A stretch of DNA of 64,000 nucleotides from Okeania sp. SIO3I5 (GTDB lineage: Bacteria > Cyanobacteriota > Cyanobacteriia > Cyanobacteriales > Microcoleaceae). Below are positions 1 through 9,164 of this stretch, piece after piece. The translations under genes and the position numbers were made by a program. The stretch spans positions 1-64,000 of the forward strand of contig NZ_JAAHHT010000005.1 in assembly GCF_010672085.1 (NCBI RefSeq). Reading direction: 5' to 3'. Each line of letters begins with the position of its first letter. Position 1 is the first letter of the stretch. The notes beneath the pieces were generated by a model. It did not search any database, was not told the DNA's origin, and saw only the letters and a list, made by a program, of their open reading frames with translations.

Positions 1-230
1 GGGATTCTTCAGCCAGGGAAGCCCTGACCGCTGTTTTGACAGAGGTGATGTCCTCCCCCTGTGTTGACTTTTACAATAACAAAATGCTCCTAGCTTGTCA
101 AGGGCATATCAACGTTTAGCTTATGAAGGTATCCGAATCCTGGCCCTGGCTTTCATCCCGACGCTCCCCTGCGGGAGAGCGCGGGACTTCCCGCCAGGAA
201 AATTAAATTCAGAAGAACAAATAGAGTTTA
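1..230 (+). mobile_element. IS200/IS605-like non-autonomous end remnant (copy 1, cut by window edge)
   Basis: About 200 bases here match 21061-21300 closely, with short differences only. The segment ends with a hairpin at 156-186 (arms TCCCGaCGCTC and GAGCGCGGGA) followed by the shared tail ending CCGCCAGGAAA. The copy at 21 kb carries a second, upstream hairpin that here would lie left of the window. A hairpin at each end with no transposase between is the layout of palindrome-associated derivatives of IS200/IS605 elements; the family assignment is inference. Confidence 0.5.
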
Positions 231-340
231 TAATTGATAAGGCAGAGAAATTAGAGTTATTTCCCAAGGAAGCTACTCGCGAACAAAACCGACGTTTTAT
301 TGATGTTATAATTGGCACTTTAAACGCAAATTATACGTAA
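196..340 (+). pseudogene. C-terminal fragment of an unidentified protein
   Basis: An open frame runs from the end of the hairpin element to a stop at 340. Its last 45 or so residues (starting KLNSEEQIEF, ending GTLNANYT) look like normal protein with charged helical composition, whereas the codons before that are read out of the mobile-element end. I read this as the carboxy end of a gene whose front was removed by the element. I do not recognise the family. Confidence 0.35.
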
Positions 341-707
341 GCGTTCAGCATTCAGCTATTAGCTACAGCGCTTGCAATTGTTATAAGGTAGACTGATCGC
401 GGGCAAGATGCCCGCATTACAATAATTTTACCATTCAAATTTGTACATTATTTGTCCCAAATATGCTGTATTAGATCATTTAACTGATAACTGATAACTG
501 ATAACTGAAAAAAACCATGCCTTACAGTAAATTTACCTTAGACGAACTCAAACAAAAATTTAACTTTCCTGGCGGGAAGTCCCGCGCTCTCCATCCCCCC
601 TAACTCCTAACTCCTAACTCCTAACTCCTAACTCATTACTCATTACTCATTACTCATTACTCCTCCATTTTTATTTATAACTATTCAACCGGACATGATA
701 TTATTGG
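341..707. repeat. Repeat-rich spacer with truncated gene start and inverted element end
   Basis: The stretch holds tandem TGATAAC units (about 483-508), an open start at 517 reading MPYSKFTLDELKQKF that runs straight into an inverted copy of the IS200/IS605-like right end (about 561-600), then tandem CTAACTC and CATTACT units, and finally a half copy of the dispersed ACCGGACATGATAT repeat (about 685-705). The short MPYSKFTLDELKQKF start resembles the beginning of a conserved cyanobacterial protein that is cut off at residue 15. No intact gene is visible. Confidence 0.5.
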
Positions 708-1310
708 TTACTCCCCCTCAATAAAATATTCCCTCAGCTCGTTTCGTAATATATTTCGTGCCTGAGAAATGCGCTTGCAGACATTATCGTAGGAAATATT
801 TTGTTGTTTAGCAATCTCTTGATGAGATAGTTGCTGATAAAAATGCAGGATAAATGTCTGATGCAATCTCGTTGGCAAATTATGAATAGCACGACGAATC
901 ATAATCCTTTTCTCTTGTATTTCTATAGCATAATCTGGCCTCTCCTCCAATGAAACCAGCTCTTGCTCCTCAGTAAATGTGTAATCTTCGATATTATCAA
1001 CTCTATTCGCAGCACGAATGCGTTCTCGATGAATATCTACACAGAGGTTATAAGTCAGTTTTGTCAGCCATGCCTTAGAATTAGAAATTTTTGCTGGATT
1101 CTTTTGCTCCTTCTCCCAAGCTTTGAGCATAGCCCGACTAAGTGCGTCCTCAGCGTCAGTTCGGTTTCCGCCCATCCACTTGACACAGCAATAATAAAGA
1201 TAATCTTGATATTTTAGCCATTGCTGCCAGAACTCTTGATCTGTGTTTCCAGTATAATTCGGCAGTTTCAATGTAGTAGCTGAAACTACTTTGAGAGAAT
1301 TTGATAGCAT
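708..1310 (-). CDS. ECF-type sigma-70 family RNA polymerase sigma factor
   Basis: A 200-residue protein with the two regions of a small sigma factor. Region 2 spans roughly residues 30-100 (DAEDALSRAMLKAWEK, then a segment ending in LCVDIHRER), and region 4 spans roughly 135-195 with a helix-turn-helix (LPTRLHQTFILHF, LSHQEIAKQQNIS, VCKRISQARNILR). It should direct RNA polymerase to a dedicated promoter set. I start at the ATG at 1310 rather than the upstream TTG at 1319; AAGGG lies 10 bases before it. No anti-sigma gene is adjacent, so the signal it answers to cannot be read from context. The neighbours on both sides are repeat-filled spacers. Confidence 0.85.
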   Translation of the reverse strand: MLSNSLKVVSATTLKLPNYTGNTDQEFWQQWLKYQDYLYYCCVKWMGGNRTDAEDALSRAMLKAWEKEQKNPAKISNSKAWLTKLTYNLCVDIHRERIRAANRVDNIEDYTFTEEQELVSLEERPDYAIEIQEKRIMIRRAIHNLPTRLHQTFILHFYQQLSHQEIAKQQNISYDNVCKRISQARNILRNELREYFIEGE

Positions 1311-2360
1311 AATAGTCAACCCTTAAAGAAATCTATTAGTTGGAGGAGAACTATAATTTCAAGCGAATGGGCAGGATTCTGGGGAATTGTGTATTAAAAT
1401 TTATAGCAGGCAACAGGGAACAGTGGGAAAAGTGTTTCCTAGTCTAAGATTCATCATTAGTCTATATCCTAATCGCCCTGGCTGTTGCTATAACTGGATT
1501 ATCTAATGATCTCTGAAAGGCTGATTTATTCCTAGATATTGCTAGCAGAAGTTAACGCAATGTGAAATATCTAGAAAAATCTAATTTCTTTAATTTATCA
1601 GGACTTACGCAGGTGAACCCAGAAACCCGGTTTCTTTGCGTAAGTCCTATTTATTTCCAGTACAAATCGTAATCTTAGCTTACATTTTTGTTTTATTACT
1701 ACCAATCACCCTGAAAACAAGTATTGCGATCGCTGAATAAGTTTATTTCTATTCTACTATCTCCTGAGTAATATCAAATCCAGATGATTAGTTATTGTAA
1801 GTCCGCAGCGACTTACACTCGTCGAAGGCAGCAATCTCTAAAACCTCTGAGATTGCTGCCTATCGTCGCAATGACTAATTTTGAGCCGGATTCTATATAA
1901 TATCCCAATAAATATTTTTAACGATCTTTATAGTCAGGTTGATTTAGCAGATTAGCGATCGAAGTAGACGATCGCTAATCCGCTTAATATTACTAATCTG
2001 AATCAGCTTTCATTCAATAAAGCTGCAAAGGTGAAACTATTCACTGGAAAAATCAACTAGAATTCCACGTTCTAGTTTTCCGGCTTACCATTTTGTATCA
2101 TGGAATTGAGTATCGCACGCTCTATGAATAAATCTGCTACTTAATTCACGAGATATGCGATACTCACTTATTTTGACCAAAAAGTAAAGTCTCAAGCTTC
2201 CTCTTTTAAGGGGATGAAAAAAATCAACTTCAGTATTTCAAGCCTCCTAGTGAAATAGGAGGTACTGATAACTGATAACTGAAATGACTGTATTCACCCA
2301 AGTAATTGAGTACCTTTTGAGGTTCCCGTTACTTAAGCAGCATCAACAAAGCCAAAATAT
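1311..2360. repeat. 1-kb intergenic region with dispersed repeats
   Basis: No convincing gene. At 1599-1648 lies a palindromic repeat beginning CAGGACTTACGC and ending GCGTAAGTCCT, with an inner inverted pair CCCGGTTTCT. Around 1800-1890 there is an imperfect inverted repeat built on AGATTGCTGCC. At 2200-2285 lies a copy of another dispersed family (TTTCAAGCCTCCT, AGGAGGT, then TGATAACTGATAACTGA) that recurs near 15200, 29020 and 49620. Confidence 0.6.
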
Positions 2361-2945
2361 TTAAACATTAACTCTAGACCATCGACATTTTCTGCCAAAA
2401 GCATTGATAATCCTGTACTCATTCAACGTAGTATATTTTTCCTTTTCTCCATCGGGAAGAAACCTATAACCTTTAACTTCATATTGAGGAAGGTAAAGGT
2501 CATTATCTAAGAAATCAAGCATTTTATTCAATTCACCAGGTTGCCATAAATCCTTAGCTTGCTGACCAACAATCTTATTCATTGGTTGGTTACTGTTAGC
2601 AACAATGGCGGCTTGATTCATCCAAATAACCTCGTTAGTATTCACATCAGTGATAAACTGCGGGTTAACCTCACCATAAATATCAATTAGACTTTTACCT
2701 AGTTCTTTAATCATTACTTTTTTCCCTATGATTCTAATTCCTCGTTTTGCTCCATTCCAGATGAGGCGAACCTCACCCCACTTAGTAGCTAATAAATCAA
2801 ACCAACCTTGATGTTGATTGTAGATAATAATCACGTCTTCTTTTCTATAGTAAATAGGAGCAATGAAGACGATACCCTGTTTAAATACGGCTTCAGTCCA
2901 TTCATCAAGAAATAGGTGTTGATTGCCTTGGTTTTTCTTCTTCAT
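2361..2945 (-). CDS. PAS-like domain protein, partner of ribbon-helix-helix gene
   Basis: 194 residues without signal peptide or membrane segment. The carboxy half (about residues 88-190) has the look of a PAS sensor fold: FITDVNTNEVIWMNQAA, then GQQAKDLW, then a closing strand region. The amino half (residues 10-80) is a strand-rich region with no family I can name. The gene starts 12 bases after the stop of the ribbon-helix-helix gene upstream, so the two are almost certainly co-transcribed. I infer that it senses something and works with that DNA-binding partner; no catalytic residues are visible. Confidence 0.5.
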   Translation of the reverse strand: MKKKNQGNQHLFLDEWTEAVFKQGIVFIAPIYYRKEDVIIIYNQHQGWFDLLATKWGEVRLIWNGAKRGIRIIGKKVMIKELGKSLIDIYGEVNPQFITDVNTNEVIWMNQAAIVANSNQPMNKIVGQQAKDLWQPGELNKMLDFLDNDLYLPQYEVKGYRFLPDGEKEKYTTLNEYRIINAFGRKCRWSRVNV

Positions 2946-2957
2946 CTGTATTCTATT

Positions 2958-3362
2958 CTAGGATGTTGTCTGCATAGACTTATCGGGTAGAAACTCCTGA
3001 TCGTAATCAAGGTACTCGCATATGAGGCTGATATCTACATTATTTAAGGCTTGACCTGAAATTGATTTAATGATTGCCTCTCTGACAAGATTGTCCAAAG
3101 GGGGATGAGAGTTATCAATTTTGGCTTCAAGAGCTTTTATTCTTTCTTGTTGTTCTACTAAAGCCTTTTTATAGTCAAAACCTAATTGATGCAGAATATC
3201 ATATTCTCTACTTCTAGCTAATCCACTCTCTATGTAAAACAGGGCTAGACTAACCAAAGTTCGTTCTTCTTGTAAAGCTCTTTCCTCTAGCTGTCTATAG
3301 GTTCCTGCGGACATAGTAACAGATATTTTTTCAGACCTTGTTTTTCTATTAATGTCTATCAT
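2958..3362 (-). CDS. Ribbon-helix-helix (CopG/Arc-like) DNA-binding protein
   Basis: 134 residues. The first 50 carry a ribbon-helix-helix pattern: a basic strand (KISVTMSAGTYRQLEERA) followed by helices (EERTLVSLALFYIESGLARS). The middle (about 60-85) is a predicted coiled coil (VEQQERIKALEAKI), consistent with oligomerisation. It is the first gene of a two-gene unit with the PAS-like gene 12 bases downstream. Such proteins usually autoregulate as plasmid copy control factors or antitoxins, but the partner here does not look like a toxin. Confidence 0.6.
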   Translation of the reverse strand: MIDINRKTRSEKISVTMSAGTYRQLEERALQEERTLVSLALFYIESGLARSREYDILHQLGFDYKKALVEQQERIKALEAKIDNSHPPLDNLVREAIIKSISGQALNNVDISLICEYLDYDQEFLPDKSMQTTS

Positions 3363-4012
3363 TAGATGCTATTTAATCCCTATTTAGAACTAAAAAACAT
3401 TATAAGTTCTAATTAGATGCTGACAGGAGTATTTTTATAAAACTTAATATTTTATTGATAATTTAATAGTTGGGACTAACATGAACTTATACCAATTACC
3501 AAAAGTAATGCTATACTTAAGCTATACTTCAACACCTCAATAGTTACTAAAATTAAAAGTATGTTTTTGACAATTAAAGGTAATTTAGTATAAATTTTTC
3601 ATACATTTCCTCTTTCCACACCTCCTCGACTTTCCACATTTCCTCACCTAATTTTATGTAGCATTTGTTTTGAGAAGTGGTATTATAGAGGCCGAAAATC
3701 TTAGTATAGGGTTATGAGCAATTAGTAAGGGCAAAAGGCCGTTTCCCTGTGCTATATGAAACGCCCCTACAGGCGGTGTCTAATATCATGTTCGGTTGAA
3801 TAGTTATAAATAAAAATGGAGGAGTCAGGAGCCAGGAGTCAGGAGTCAGGAGTTAGGAGTTAGGAGGGAAGAAAAGGGAATTTTAAGCTATAAAGAAGAG
3901 AAAGTTTTTTGATCACTAATTATCCGGACATAATATAATACCCTTAAATAAAGCCTGACAAAGCAAATTTCTGAATTCTGAATTCAGAATTCAGAATTCT
4001 AAATTCTAAATT
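3363..4012. repeat. 650-base spacer with dispersed and tandem repeats
   Basis: AT-rich leader of the ribbon-helix-helix gene up to about 3600. From about 3783 to 3945 lies an inverted-repeat element of the TATCATGTCCGGT family, with tandem AGTCAGG/AGTTAGG units inside. From 3970 to 4020 there are tandem AATTCTG/AATTCTA units that run into the last codons of the MscS gene. No gene seen. Confidence 0.6.
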
Positions 4013-5770
4013 CTAAATTCTGAAACTATCTGTGATATTTTTATAGTGAATTGGTATTACACTAGAAGACTCTGTTTTGTTTGATACAGCGAGTGCGAGT
4101 ACCTTTGCTCCTGTGAGATAGAGAATTTTGTTAATTTTGAGCAGTACTTCCTCTTCAATTAAGATAGATTCAGCTAAATCTGTAGTTAGGATATATGCGA
4201 AAATATCAAGATTAATTATCTGATGACTCAAACTACCAATACTAATACTTTCTTCAGAAAGTTTTGGATGTTGAGCAAGCATATTTCGCAGATTTTCCAT
4301 AATTTGCTCTAACTCTTCATGAACACTGTCATAGCTCAATGAAAGTGTGCGGTCAAAAAAATATTTGTCACGCTTACTATGATTAACAATTTGCGATGTG
4401 GAGACCACTGTATTAGGGACATAAATCAGCTTGCGTTCTAGCGTGCGAATCAATGTTGAGCGCAAACTAATATCTTCTACTGTACCGATGACACCACCTA
4501 ATTCACAAAAATCACCAATCTTGATTGGGCGGTTCAAAAATAAGGTTAAACCACCTACTAAATTTTCTATATATGGTTTAACTCCTAACCCAATAGCAAT
4601 ACTGCTAATTCCAAAGCTAGCTATTATTGGTCCAAGGGCGATGCCAATTTCTTGGCTGGTGGTGTAAAAAACTATGAATCCTGCTAAAACCCCTAGCAAG
4701 CGAACTCCATTGCGAACCAGTACTGCTTCAAAGGATCTACTTTCTTGACACATATTGAACATAATAGTCGAACCAATAGCATTGAATAGCATAAAAGCGA
4801 ACCAAGCAAAAACACTACCTTCCAGAATAGTTGATAATTGCAGTATATTTTGCAGGAGTGTGCCCGTGATATTAATGCCTTCATCTATAATAACTTCCCA
4901 AAAAGTAATCATCCACAGTGTGAAAGCTGGTATCAATAATTCCAACCATACTTTTTTGTAGGGGTTAGCGATATTAACATATCGTTTGAGTAAAAATCTG
5001 ATCCCAAAAACGATAGCGAATGCTATGAGGGTTGTTATAGCGAGACCCAACCATTGCCAGAGAGTTTGGCCATAAAGCAATATAGTATTTTTCTCCCTTG
5101 GTAACCATCTATTCCACTTAGGAGGTAGGAGATGGCCTGGTGTAGTAATATAGAATCTGTAGAACCCAGGAGATGTTTTCCAGGGATTGAATTCGTAGTA
5201 GGGATATTCTTCGATCAATTCGTAAAATTGTTTGATCCGCTCAACTGTTTCAGGAGTGAATAGAAATTCATTGACATCAAAACCTTCCTTAACTAACTGA
5301 ATTGCAATTTCACTCCCTGGAACTTCCCAGCGCGTTAGGGATTGAGATCCAACATCGTCTGTATTAGGAATCATATTAACTGGAGGTAATTGAAGGCGAT
5401 CTAATATCTCCTTAAGCATTAGTGCAGACTCTGTACCAAAATCTTGACGATTAATTGGGGGAATATCTACAAGATTTAAGGCATCTATCGCCCGATCTAG
5501 AGCTAATTCTGCTTCATAGCCTTTCCTCTGCACTGTCCGAGAATGCCATAATCCCCTCTCTCTTTTTGACTCCTCTTGAGCCTCCATAATGAGTCTATAT
5601 GCTTGATTCATATTGTTCATAAATCCTGAGAGGGTGGTGCGGGGACTGTTAGTGGCAGGTGGCCTTAGTGGGTTATCGGTTAGGCTAATGCTAGTAACAG
5701 CATACTGAGTTAGGAGAATTATTATTAATATAGTGAGAACTTTTAAAAGGAGTTTTTTTATTAGTCTCAT
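4013..5770 (-). CDS. MscS family mechanosensitive ion channel
   Basis: 585 residues. An amino-terminal hydrophobic segment (about 5-25) may be a signal peptide or first helix. A soluble, probably periplasmic region follows to about 235, then membrane segments at about 240-262, 280-300, 320-345 and 355-375. The pore helix and MscS beta domain follow: IGIALGPIIASFGISSIAIG, then NLVGGLTLFLNRPIKIGD and the strands of GVIGTVEDISLRSTLIRT. Members of the family release solutes on hypo-osmotic shock. The last codons are read from a tandem AATTCTA repeat, so the natural carboxy end may differ slightly. It is a single-gene unit. Confidence 0.9.
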   Translation of the reverse strand: MRLIKKLLLKVLTILIIILLTQYAVTSISLTDNPLRPPATNSPRTTLSGFMNNMNQAYRLIMEAQEESKRERGLWHSRTVQRKGYEAELALDRAIDALNLVDIPPINRQDFGTESALMLKEILDRLQLPPVNMIPNTDDVGSQSLTRWEVPGSEIAIQLVKEGFDVNEFLFTPETVERIKQFYELIEEYPYYEFNPWKTSPGFYRFYITTPGHLLPPKWNRWLPREKNTILLYGQTLWQWLGLAITTLIAFAIVFGIRFLLKRYVNIANPYKKVWLELLIPAFTLWMITFWEVIIDEGINITGTLLQNILQLSTILEGSVFAWFAFMLFNAIGSTIMFNMCQESRSFEAVLVRNGVRLLGVLAGFIVFYTTSQEIGIALGPIIASFGISSIAIGLGVKPYIENLVGGLTLFLNRPIKIGDFCELGGVIGTVEDISLRSTLIRTLERKLIYVPNTVVSTSQIVNHSKRDKYFFDRTLSLSYDSVHEELEQIMENLRNMLAQHPKLSEESISIGSLSHQIINLDIFAYILTTDLAESILIEEEVLLKINKILYLTGAKVLALAVSNKTESSSVIPIHYKNITDSFRI

Positions 5771-5868
5771 CTTGATATTTATAGCAATCGGATGGGTTTC
5801 TGAATTTTTCTAATTAGCAGTGTTTTTTTCTAGGTTTTATGGATGCGACTGAATAAAGAAATATGATC

Positions 5869-5890
5869 AAAGGGAGCGATCGCTCCCTTT
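5869..5890. terminator. Perfect palindrome centred on HIP1, candidate terminator
   Basis: A 22-base perfect palindrome with core GGGAGCGATCGCTCCC flanked by AAA and TTT, lying between the stop of the papain-like hydrolase gene (5937) and the start of the MscS gene (5770). The GC-rich arms and short T run on both strands fit a rho-independent terminator for the hydrolase gene. Its centre is the HIP1 octamer, which is also common by itself in cyanobacteria, so the terminator role is inference. Confidence 0.5.
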
Positions 5891-5936
5891 TGTTCTGGAG
5901 ATGTTGGGGGTGGGCTAATTTTTACATCGTTATCCC

Positions 5937-6578
5937 TTAAAGCTGAAATAGACCAACAAAGTTGAAACTTGGAGATTCCCTTAAATCCTGGATCAACTGT
6001 GCAGGATTTTTATTTATATCATTAAAAAAATTTTGATTTATTGGGGATACTCCATTTTCTCGAAACGTCTCGTGTACGAAAAGCAGACAAGACATAACGA
6101 ATTGTGAACAGTACATAGGAGCTGGTTGACCGTCTATAATATTGTCTAATAAATTGTTAGCAACCTGGTGATTTCCTTGAATTCTTTTGAATAGCGATGA
6201 AATAGCCCCTTTAATAGAATACGAGACATTTTGATTCTGTCCTTGTAAATCACTTACTAATTTGGCTGCTGTAGCAATACCATTCCTAACGTCTTCATTA
6301 TTAGCTCTGAAAACAAAATATTTTGTTGTATCTTGCAGTAATCTGTTTTTTGCTAAACCTCCAGACTGAGCTTCAACAACATAAAATTCTTCAAAACCTT
6401 GTTGATCTTGATCTCTGATTAGCAAGCCAGCATGGACTATATTAGCATCCTCAGTGGATAGCCTGGTCAATGCCTGTGCAACATTAATAATCTTATTAAT
6501 TGTTGACTTACCCTTTACTTTCAGCATGATATCACCAGCTTGAAGATCTTCAATGTTAAGTAAATGTTGTGCTTGCAT
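5937..6578 (-). CDS. Papain-like cysteine hydrolase (NlpC/P60, YiiX-like circular permutant)
   Basis: 213 residues from the ATG at 6578, which is preceded by AGAGGT seven bases upstream; longer frames to 6635 or 6644 lack such a site and run into a shared upstream module. The order of motifs fits the permuted NlpC/P60 (YiiX/YebB) families: GDIMLKVKGKS near residue 17, a His in IVHAGLLI, VVEAQSGG, then the probable nucleophile Cys in MYCSQFVMSCL. Relatives hydrolyse amide or thioester bonds in peptidoglycan or lipids. No signal peptide, so it may act in the cytoplasm. Its upstream region matches that of the secreted-peptide gene at 8571 and of the subtilase relic at 9312. Confidence 0.7.
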   Translation of the reverse strand: MQAQHLLNIEDLQAGDIMLKVKGKSTINKIINVAQALTRLSTEDANIVHAGLLIRDQDQQGFEEFYVVEAQSGGLAKNRLLQDTTKYFVFRANNEDVRNGIATAAKLVSDLQGQNQNVSYSIKGAISSLFKRIQGNHQVANNLLDNIIDGQPAPMYCSQFVMSCLLFVHETFRENGVSPINQNFFNDINKNPAQLIQDLRESPSFNFVGLFQL

Positions 6579-6605
6579 AATTTTACCTCTGTACTTTGAT
6601 GATTG

Positions 6606-6729
6606 TTCTACGTTATCTACTAATAAGACGCTCATGCTTCCCAATTTCTGAATTTTTTGAGTTAAATTTTTTTCTAAAAATTTTTTTCAAATAAAATTCA
6701 TAGGCTGACAGGGAAGCTAAAAAATAGAT
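6606..6729 (-). promoter_or_regulatory. Shared upstream module, copy A (before papain-like hydrolase)
   Basis: Contains TACTAATAAGACG, TTTCTGAATTTTTTGAG and ATAGGCTGACA (plus-strand reading) in the same order and spacing as the region before the secreted-peptide gene (8908-9025). The first two motifs also occur before the subtilase relic (9165-9235), in the same orientation relative to the gene. No other copies with both motifs are apparent in the window. It may be a promoter or 5-prime leader; which bases are contacted is unknown. Confidence 0.5.
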
Positions 6730-6851
6730 TAGGAATAAGAATTTTATGATCTACAGAAGTTAAATTGCCTAATTTCCATAGCGTCTGAATTCTGAAAAAA
6801 ATTTCTGGACTTTATTTAATTCTCATTCCTTAGAAAAAACTGTCTAAATGC

Positions 6852-7988
6852 TTAATGATATCCGATAAACTTTTGAAGAGCCTCTCGCACTGGAACCCTT
6901 GGCTGCTCATAATAAACTTCCCCACAGTCAAGATAACATTCAGCAGCATCGATCAGGTCTTGACAATTATCAGGATTGTCGATATCTTCATTTATTTCTT
7001 TGTAGTGGTTTCTTTTATCCCTAATATATCTGTTATGAGGCTTTTCTAGTAGCTTTCTGAGTCTACCAGGCCGTTTTTCCCTTTCTAGGCGATCGTTGAG
7101 TTCAAAATCCAAACGCAGGATATCGCCCCCTACACTATCTAGAATTTGGTTACAGATATCCTCGGAATTTTTCGCAGCAGGATTCAGAAAAATATCCGGT
7201 ATGTGCTGCACCCAACCCAGTAATCCCCATTCTTTGATTTCTTCATAACTGTAAGGACAAGTTGTATTGCCAGTGCCGATAGAAAGGACCGCAATATCGC
7301 TCAATTTTAATCCATTATTTTTTTCAATCCATAAGGCATGAGCGATCGCCACCAAAACGGGATTATTTGCCGATATTCCTCCATCAATATGAGGCAGATT
7401 TTCCTCCTCATTATAAGGGAGTTTATAAGGGGGAAAAAACGTAGGAGCAGAAACTGAGGCAGTGCAGATTTTCCATAATTCGATATTGTCATACCATACT
7501 TCTGTATTGGGGGGATTATTAGTAAACCAGGTTGTATTTCGGGAATAAACGTCATAAGCAGGAATCAGAATATGAGGTTTCCCGATCTCGCTAATTTTGG
7601 CCGAACCCAACTCCTGGTGAATCAATTTTTTCTGCAAGACTTTAGCCAAACCCTGCTCTCCCTGTTCGTGGGGATATAGGGCATAATTCCCGATCATTTT
7701 TCGCAGTATAGTAGAAGACAGGAAAGAGTTTCGCTGCTGACGTACTGACTCTAAAAAGATATTTTTTCCCTCTTCTAGATAGAGATCAATCATGTCTTTA
7801 GCTTTCATCTGACAGACAACCCCCGCAGCCAGAATAGAGCCAGTAGATGTACCGGAAATTAGGTCGAAATATTCGTGTAATTCTTGTCCTTTTTTTTCTT
7901 TGACAGTTGTTTCTACCTCTTGGAGAAGTTTGGCTGATAAAACTCCCCGGATACCTCCACCATCCAGACAAAGAATCTTAAAACTCAT
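6852..7988 (-). CDS. Patatin-like phospholipase
   Basis: 378 residues with the full patatin catalytic set: oxyanion loop DGGGIRG at residues 9-15, nucleophile elbow GTSTG with Ser48, and the DGGISANNP segment near residue 202 giving the catalytic Asp. It should be a lipid acyl hydrolase acting on membrane phospholipids or galactolipids. There is no signal peptide. The domain resembles CapV-type phospholipases of CBASS defence, but no cyclase gene (CD-NTase) lies beside it, so a general lipase role is as likely. It sits between the papain-like hydrolase and the small secreted peptide, all on the minus strand but with gaps of 270 and 580 bases. Confidence 0.88.
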   Translation of the reverse strand: MSFKILCLDGGGIRGVLSAKLLQEVETTVKEKKGQELHEYFDLISGTSTGSILAAGVVCQMKAKDMIDLYLEEGKNIFLESVRQQRNSFLSSTILRKMIGNYALYPHEQGEQGLAKVLQKKLIHQELGSAKISEIGKPHILIPAYDVYSRNTTWFTNNPPNTEVWYDNIELWKICTASVSAPTFFPPYKLPYNEEENLPHIDGGISANNPVLVAIAHALWIEKNNGLKLSDIAVLSIGTGNTTCPYSYEEIKEWGLLGWVQHIPDIFLNPAAKNSEDICNQILDSVGGDILRLDFELNDRLEREKRPGRLRKLLEKPHNRYIRDKRNHYKEINEDIDNPDNCQDLIDAAECYLDCGEVYYEQPRVPVREALQKFIGYH

Positions 7989-8192
7989 AATTTTTTTTCT
8001 CCATATAGCTAATAGGAGAGTTGTCTAGATTTGTGCCTTCTCTAGTATGAATCAATTCTCCCAAGCTTATTAATATTTTGTCAATGCAAGGAAAAAAGAC
8101 GATTTATTTTTGAATTTCAAAATAATCGCCTTTATATATCAGGACTTAGACATTTTAAATAAAAGGGGGCGATACCCCGTCAGTTTCGGACG

Positions 8193-8420
8193 TTAGACAC
8201 CCAAAGTTTCTACCCTGTACTTGGTCGGTCCATCAACACGAGTTACTTCTAATTGGCATCGCCTTTGACCATTTATAGTAAAATAGATAATTCCCAGGCC
8301 AGTAGTTTGCTGTAGGAAGAATTCTGTCTAGTGTTATGAATCCCTGAATACCTTCATTACATTGATTATTCTGGAATCCACCTGGATTTATATTTAAGAT
8401 ATCTACCGGTGATACGCATC
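8193..8420 (-). pseudogene. Frameshifted remnant of a small secreted protein (unidentified)
   Basis: Reading the minus strand, one frame gives a protein-like stretch starting near 8420 (NINPGGFQNNQC, then GFITLDRILPTANYWPG) and, after a shift of frame near 8285, a second stretch (INGQRRCQLEVTRVDG, ending YRVETLGV) that stops at 8193. Two cysteines and the composition suggest an exported protein. No start is visible upstream because a stop interrupts the frame. The family is not recognised; this is a judgement from codon composition only. Confidence 0.35.
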
Positions 8421-8570
8421 AGTACAGACATTCCCATTGCTTTGATGCCTGCTCATTTCTAGTGACATACATATACATATACTATATAACCGGATTCTAT
8501 ATCACCCATTAATAGAATCAATGTTAAGCACAGCAACGTTACTAACATTACTACCATTACTAGGGTTTGT

Positions 8571-8861
8571 TTATTTCTTTTTATTGCTCTTTTCTTTAGC
8601 ATTTGTGTCTGCGTCTGTTCTTTGGTAAGCCTGAGCAATGTAGTTGTTCATACCTGCCCGAACATTAACGTTACTAAGGTTGCTAGCGTTTGTTTCTTCC
8701 TTTTTATTGCTGTTTTCTTTAGCGTTTGTGTCTGCGTCTGTTCTTGGGTAAGCCTGAGCAATGTAGTTGTTCATACCTGCCCGAGCATTATCGGTGCAAA
8801 AACCAGACCAGCTAACAATAACCAGTAGCAAAACAAGAGCCATGGGAATTACTGATTTCAT
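8571..8861 (-). CDS. Small secreted peptide with internal duplication
   Basis: 96 residues. Residues 1-26 form a clear signal peptide (MKSVIPMALVLLLVIVSW, cleavage plausible after DNARA). The mature part is a tandem duplication of a 41-residue unit that begins RAGMNNYIAQAY, followed by RTDADTNAKE and a lysine-rich end; the 123-base DNA units are nearly identical, so the duplication is recent. The mature peptide is short, hydrophilic, and lacks cysteines. No family is recognised. It could be a precursor peptide or a cell-surface factor; its upstream region matches that of the papain-like hydrolase and the subtilase relic, which is the only hint at a role. Confidence 0.6.
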   Translation of the reverse strand: MKSVIPMALVLLLVIVSWSGFCTDNARAGMNNYIAQAYPRTDADTNAKENSNKKEETNASNLSNVNVRAGMNNYIAQAYQRTDADTNAKEKSNKKK

Positions 8862-8907
8862 TTTTGGACTTCTTCTAAATAAAGTTTGTCAATCAGAATT
8901 TTTTTGT

Positions 8908-9025
8908 TCTACTTATAAGACGATCTTGCTTGTCAATTTCTGAATTTTTTGAGCGAGATTTTAAGAAAAAAAATTTTATTTGATAAAATTTATAGGCTGA
9001 CATGGAAGCTGAAAAATAGATATAG
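8908..9025 (-). promoter_or_regulatory. Shared upstream module, copy B (before secreted peptide)
   Basis: Plus-strand reading gives TTCTACTTATAAGACGA, TTTCTGAATTTTTTGAG, then ATAGGCTGACATGGAAGCT. This matches the region before the papain-like hydrolase gene over about 110 bases, extending well past any single operator. The distance to the start codon at 8861 is about 50 bases. Confidence 0.5.
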
Positions 9026-9164
9026 AAAGATTTTGAGGATAAATTGAATAAAAACTTTAATCAAAATAGTCGATTGAAAATTCAGAAATTACTGCTGGGA
9101 AACGTCATATAAGTGGAAGGTAAAAAAGACAGGAAATTTTTCTATCCAAGTCCCTTTCTTTTCA

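Noticed and set aside
6852-7988. Patatin gene as a CBASS defence effector
   Set aside because: No CD-NTase cyclase, Cap2/Cap3 or other defence gene lies next to it, so the defence label is not supported here.
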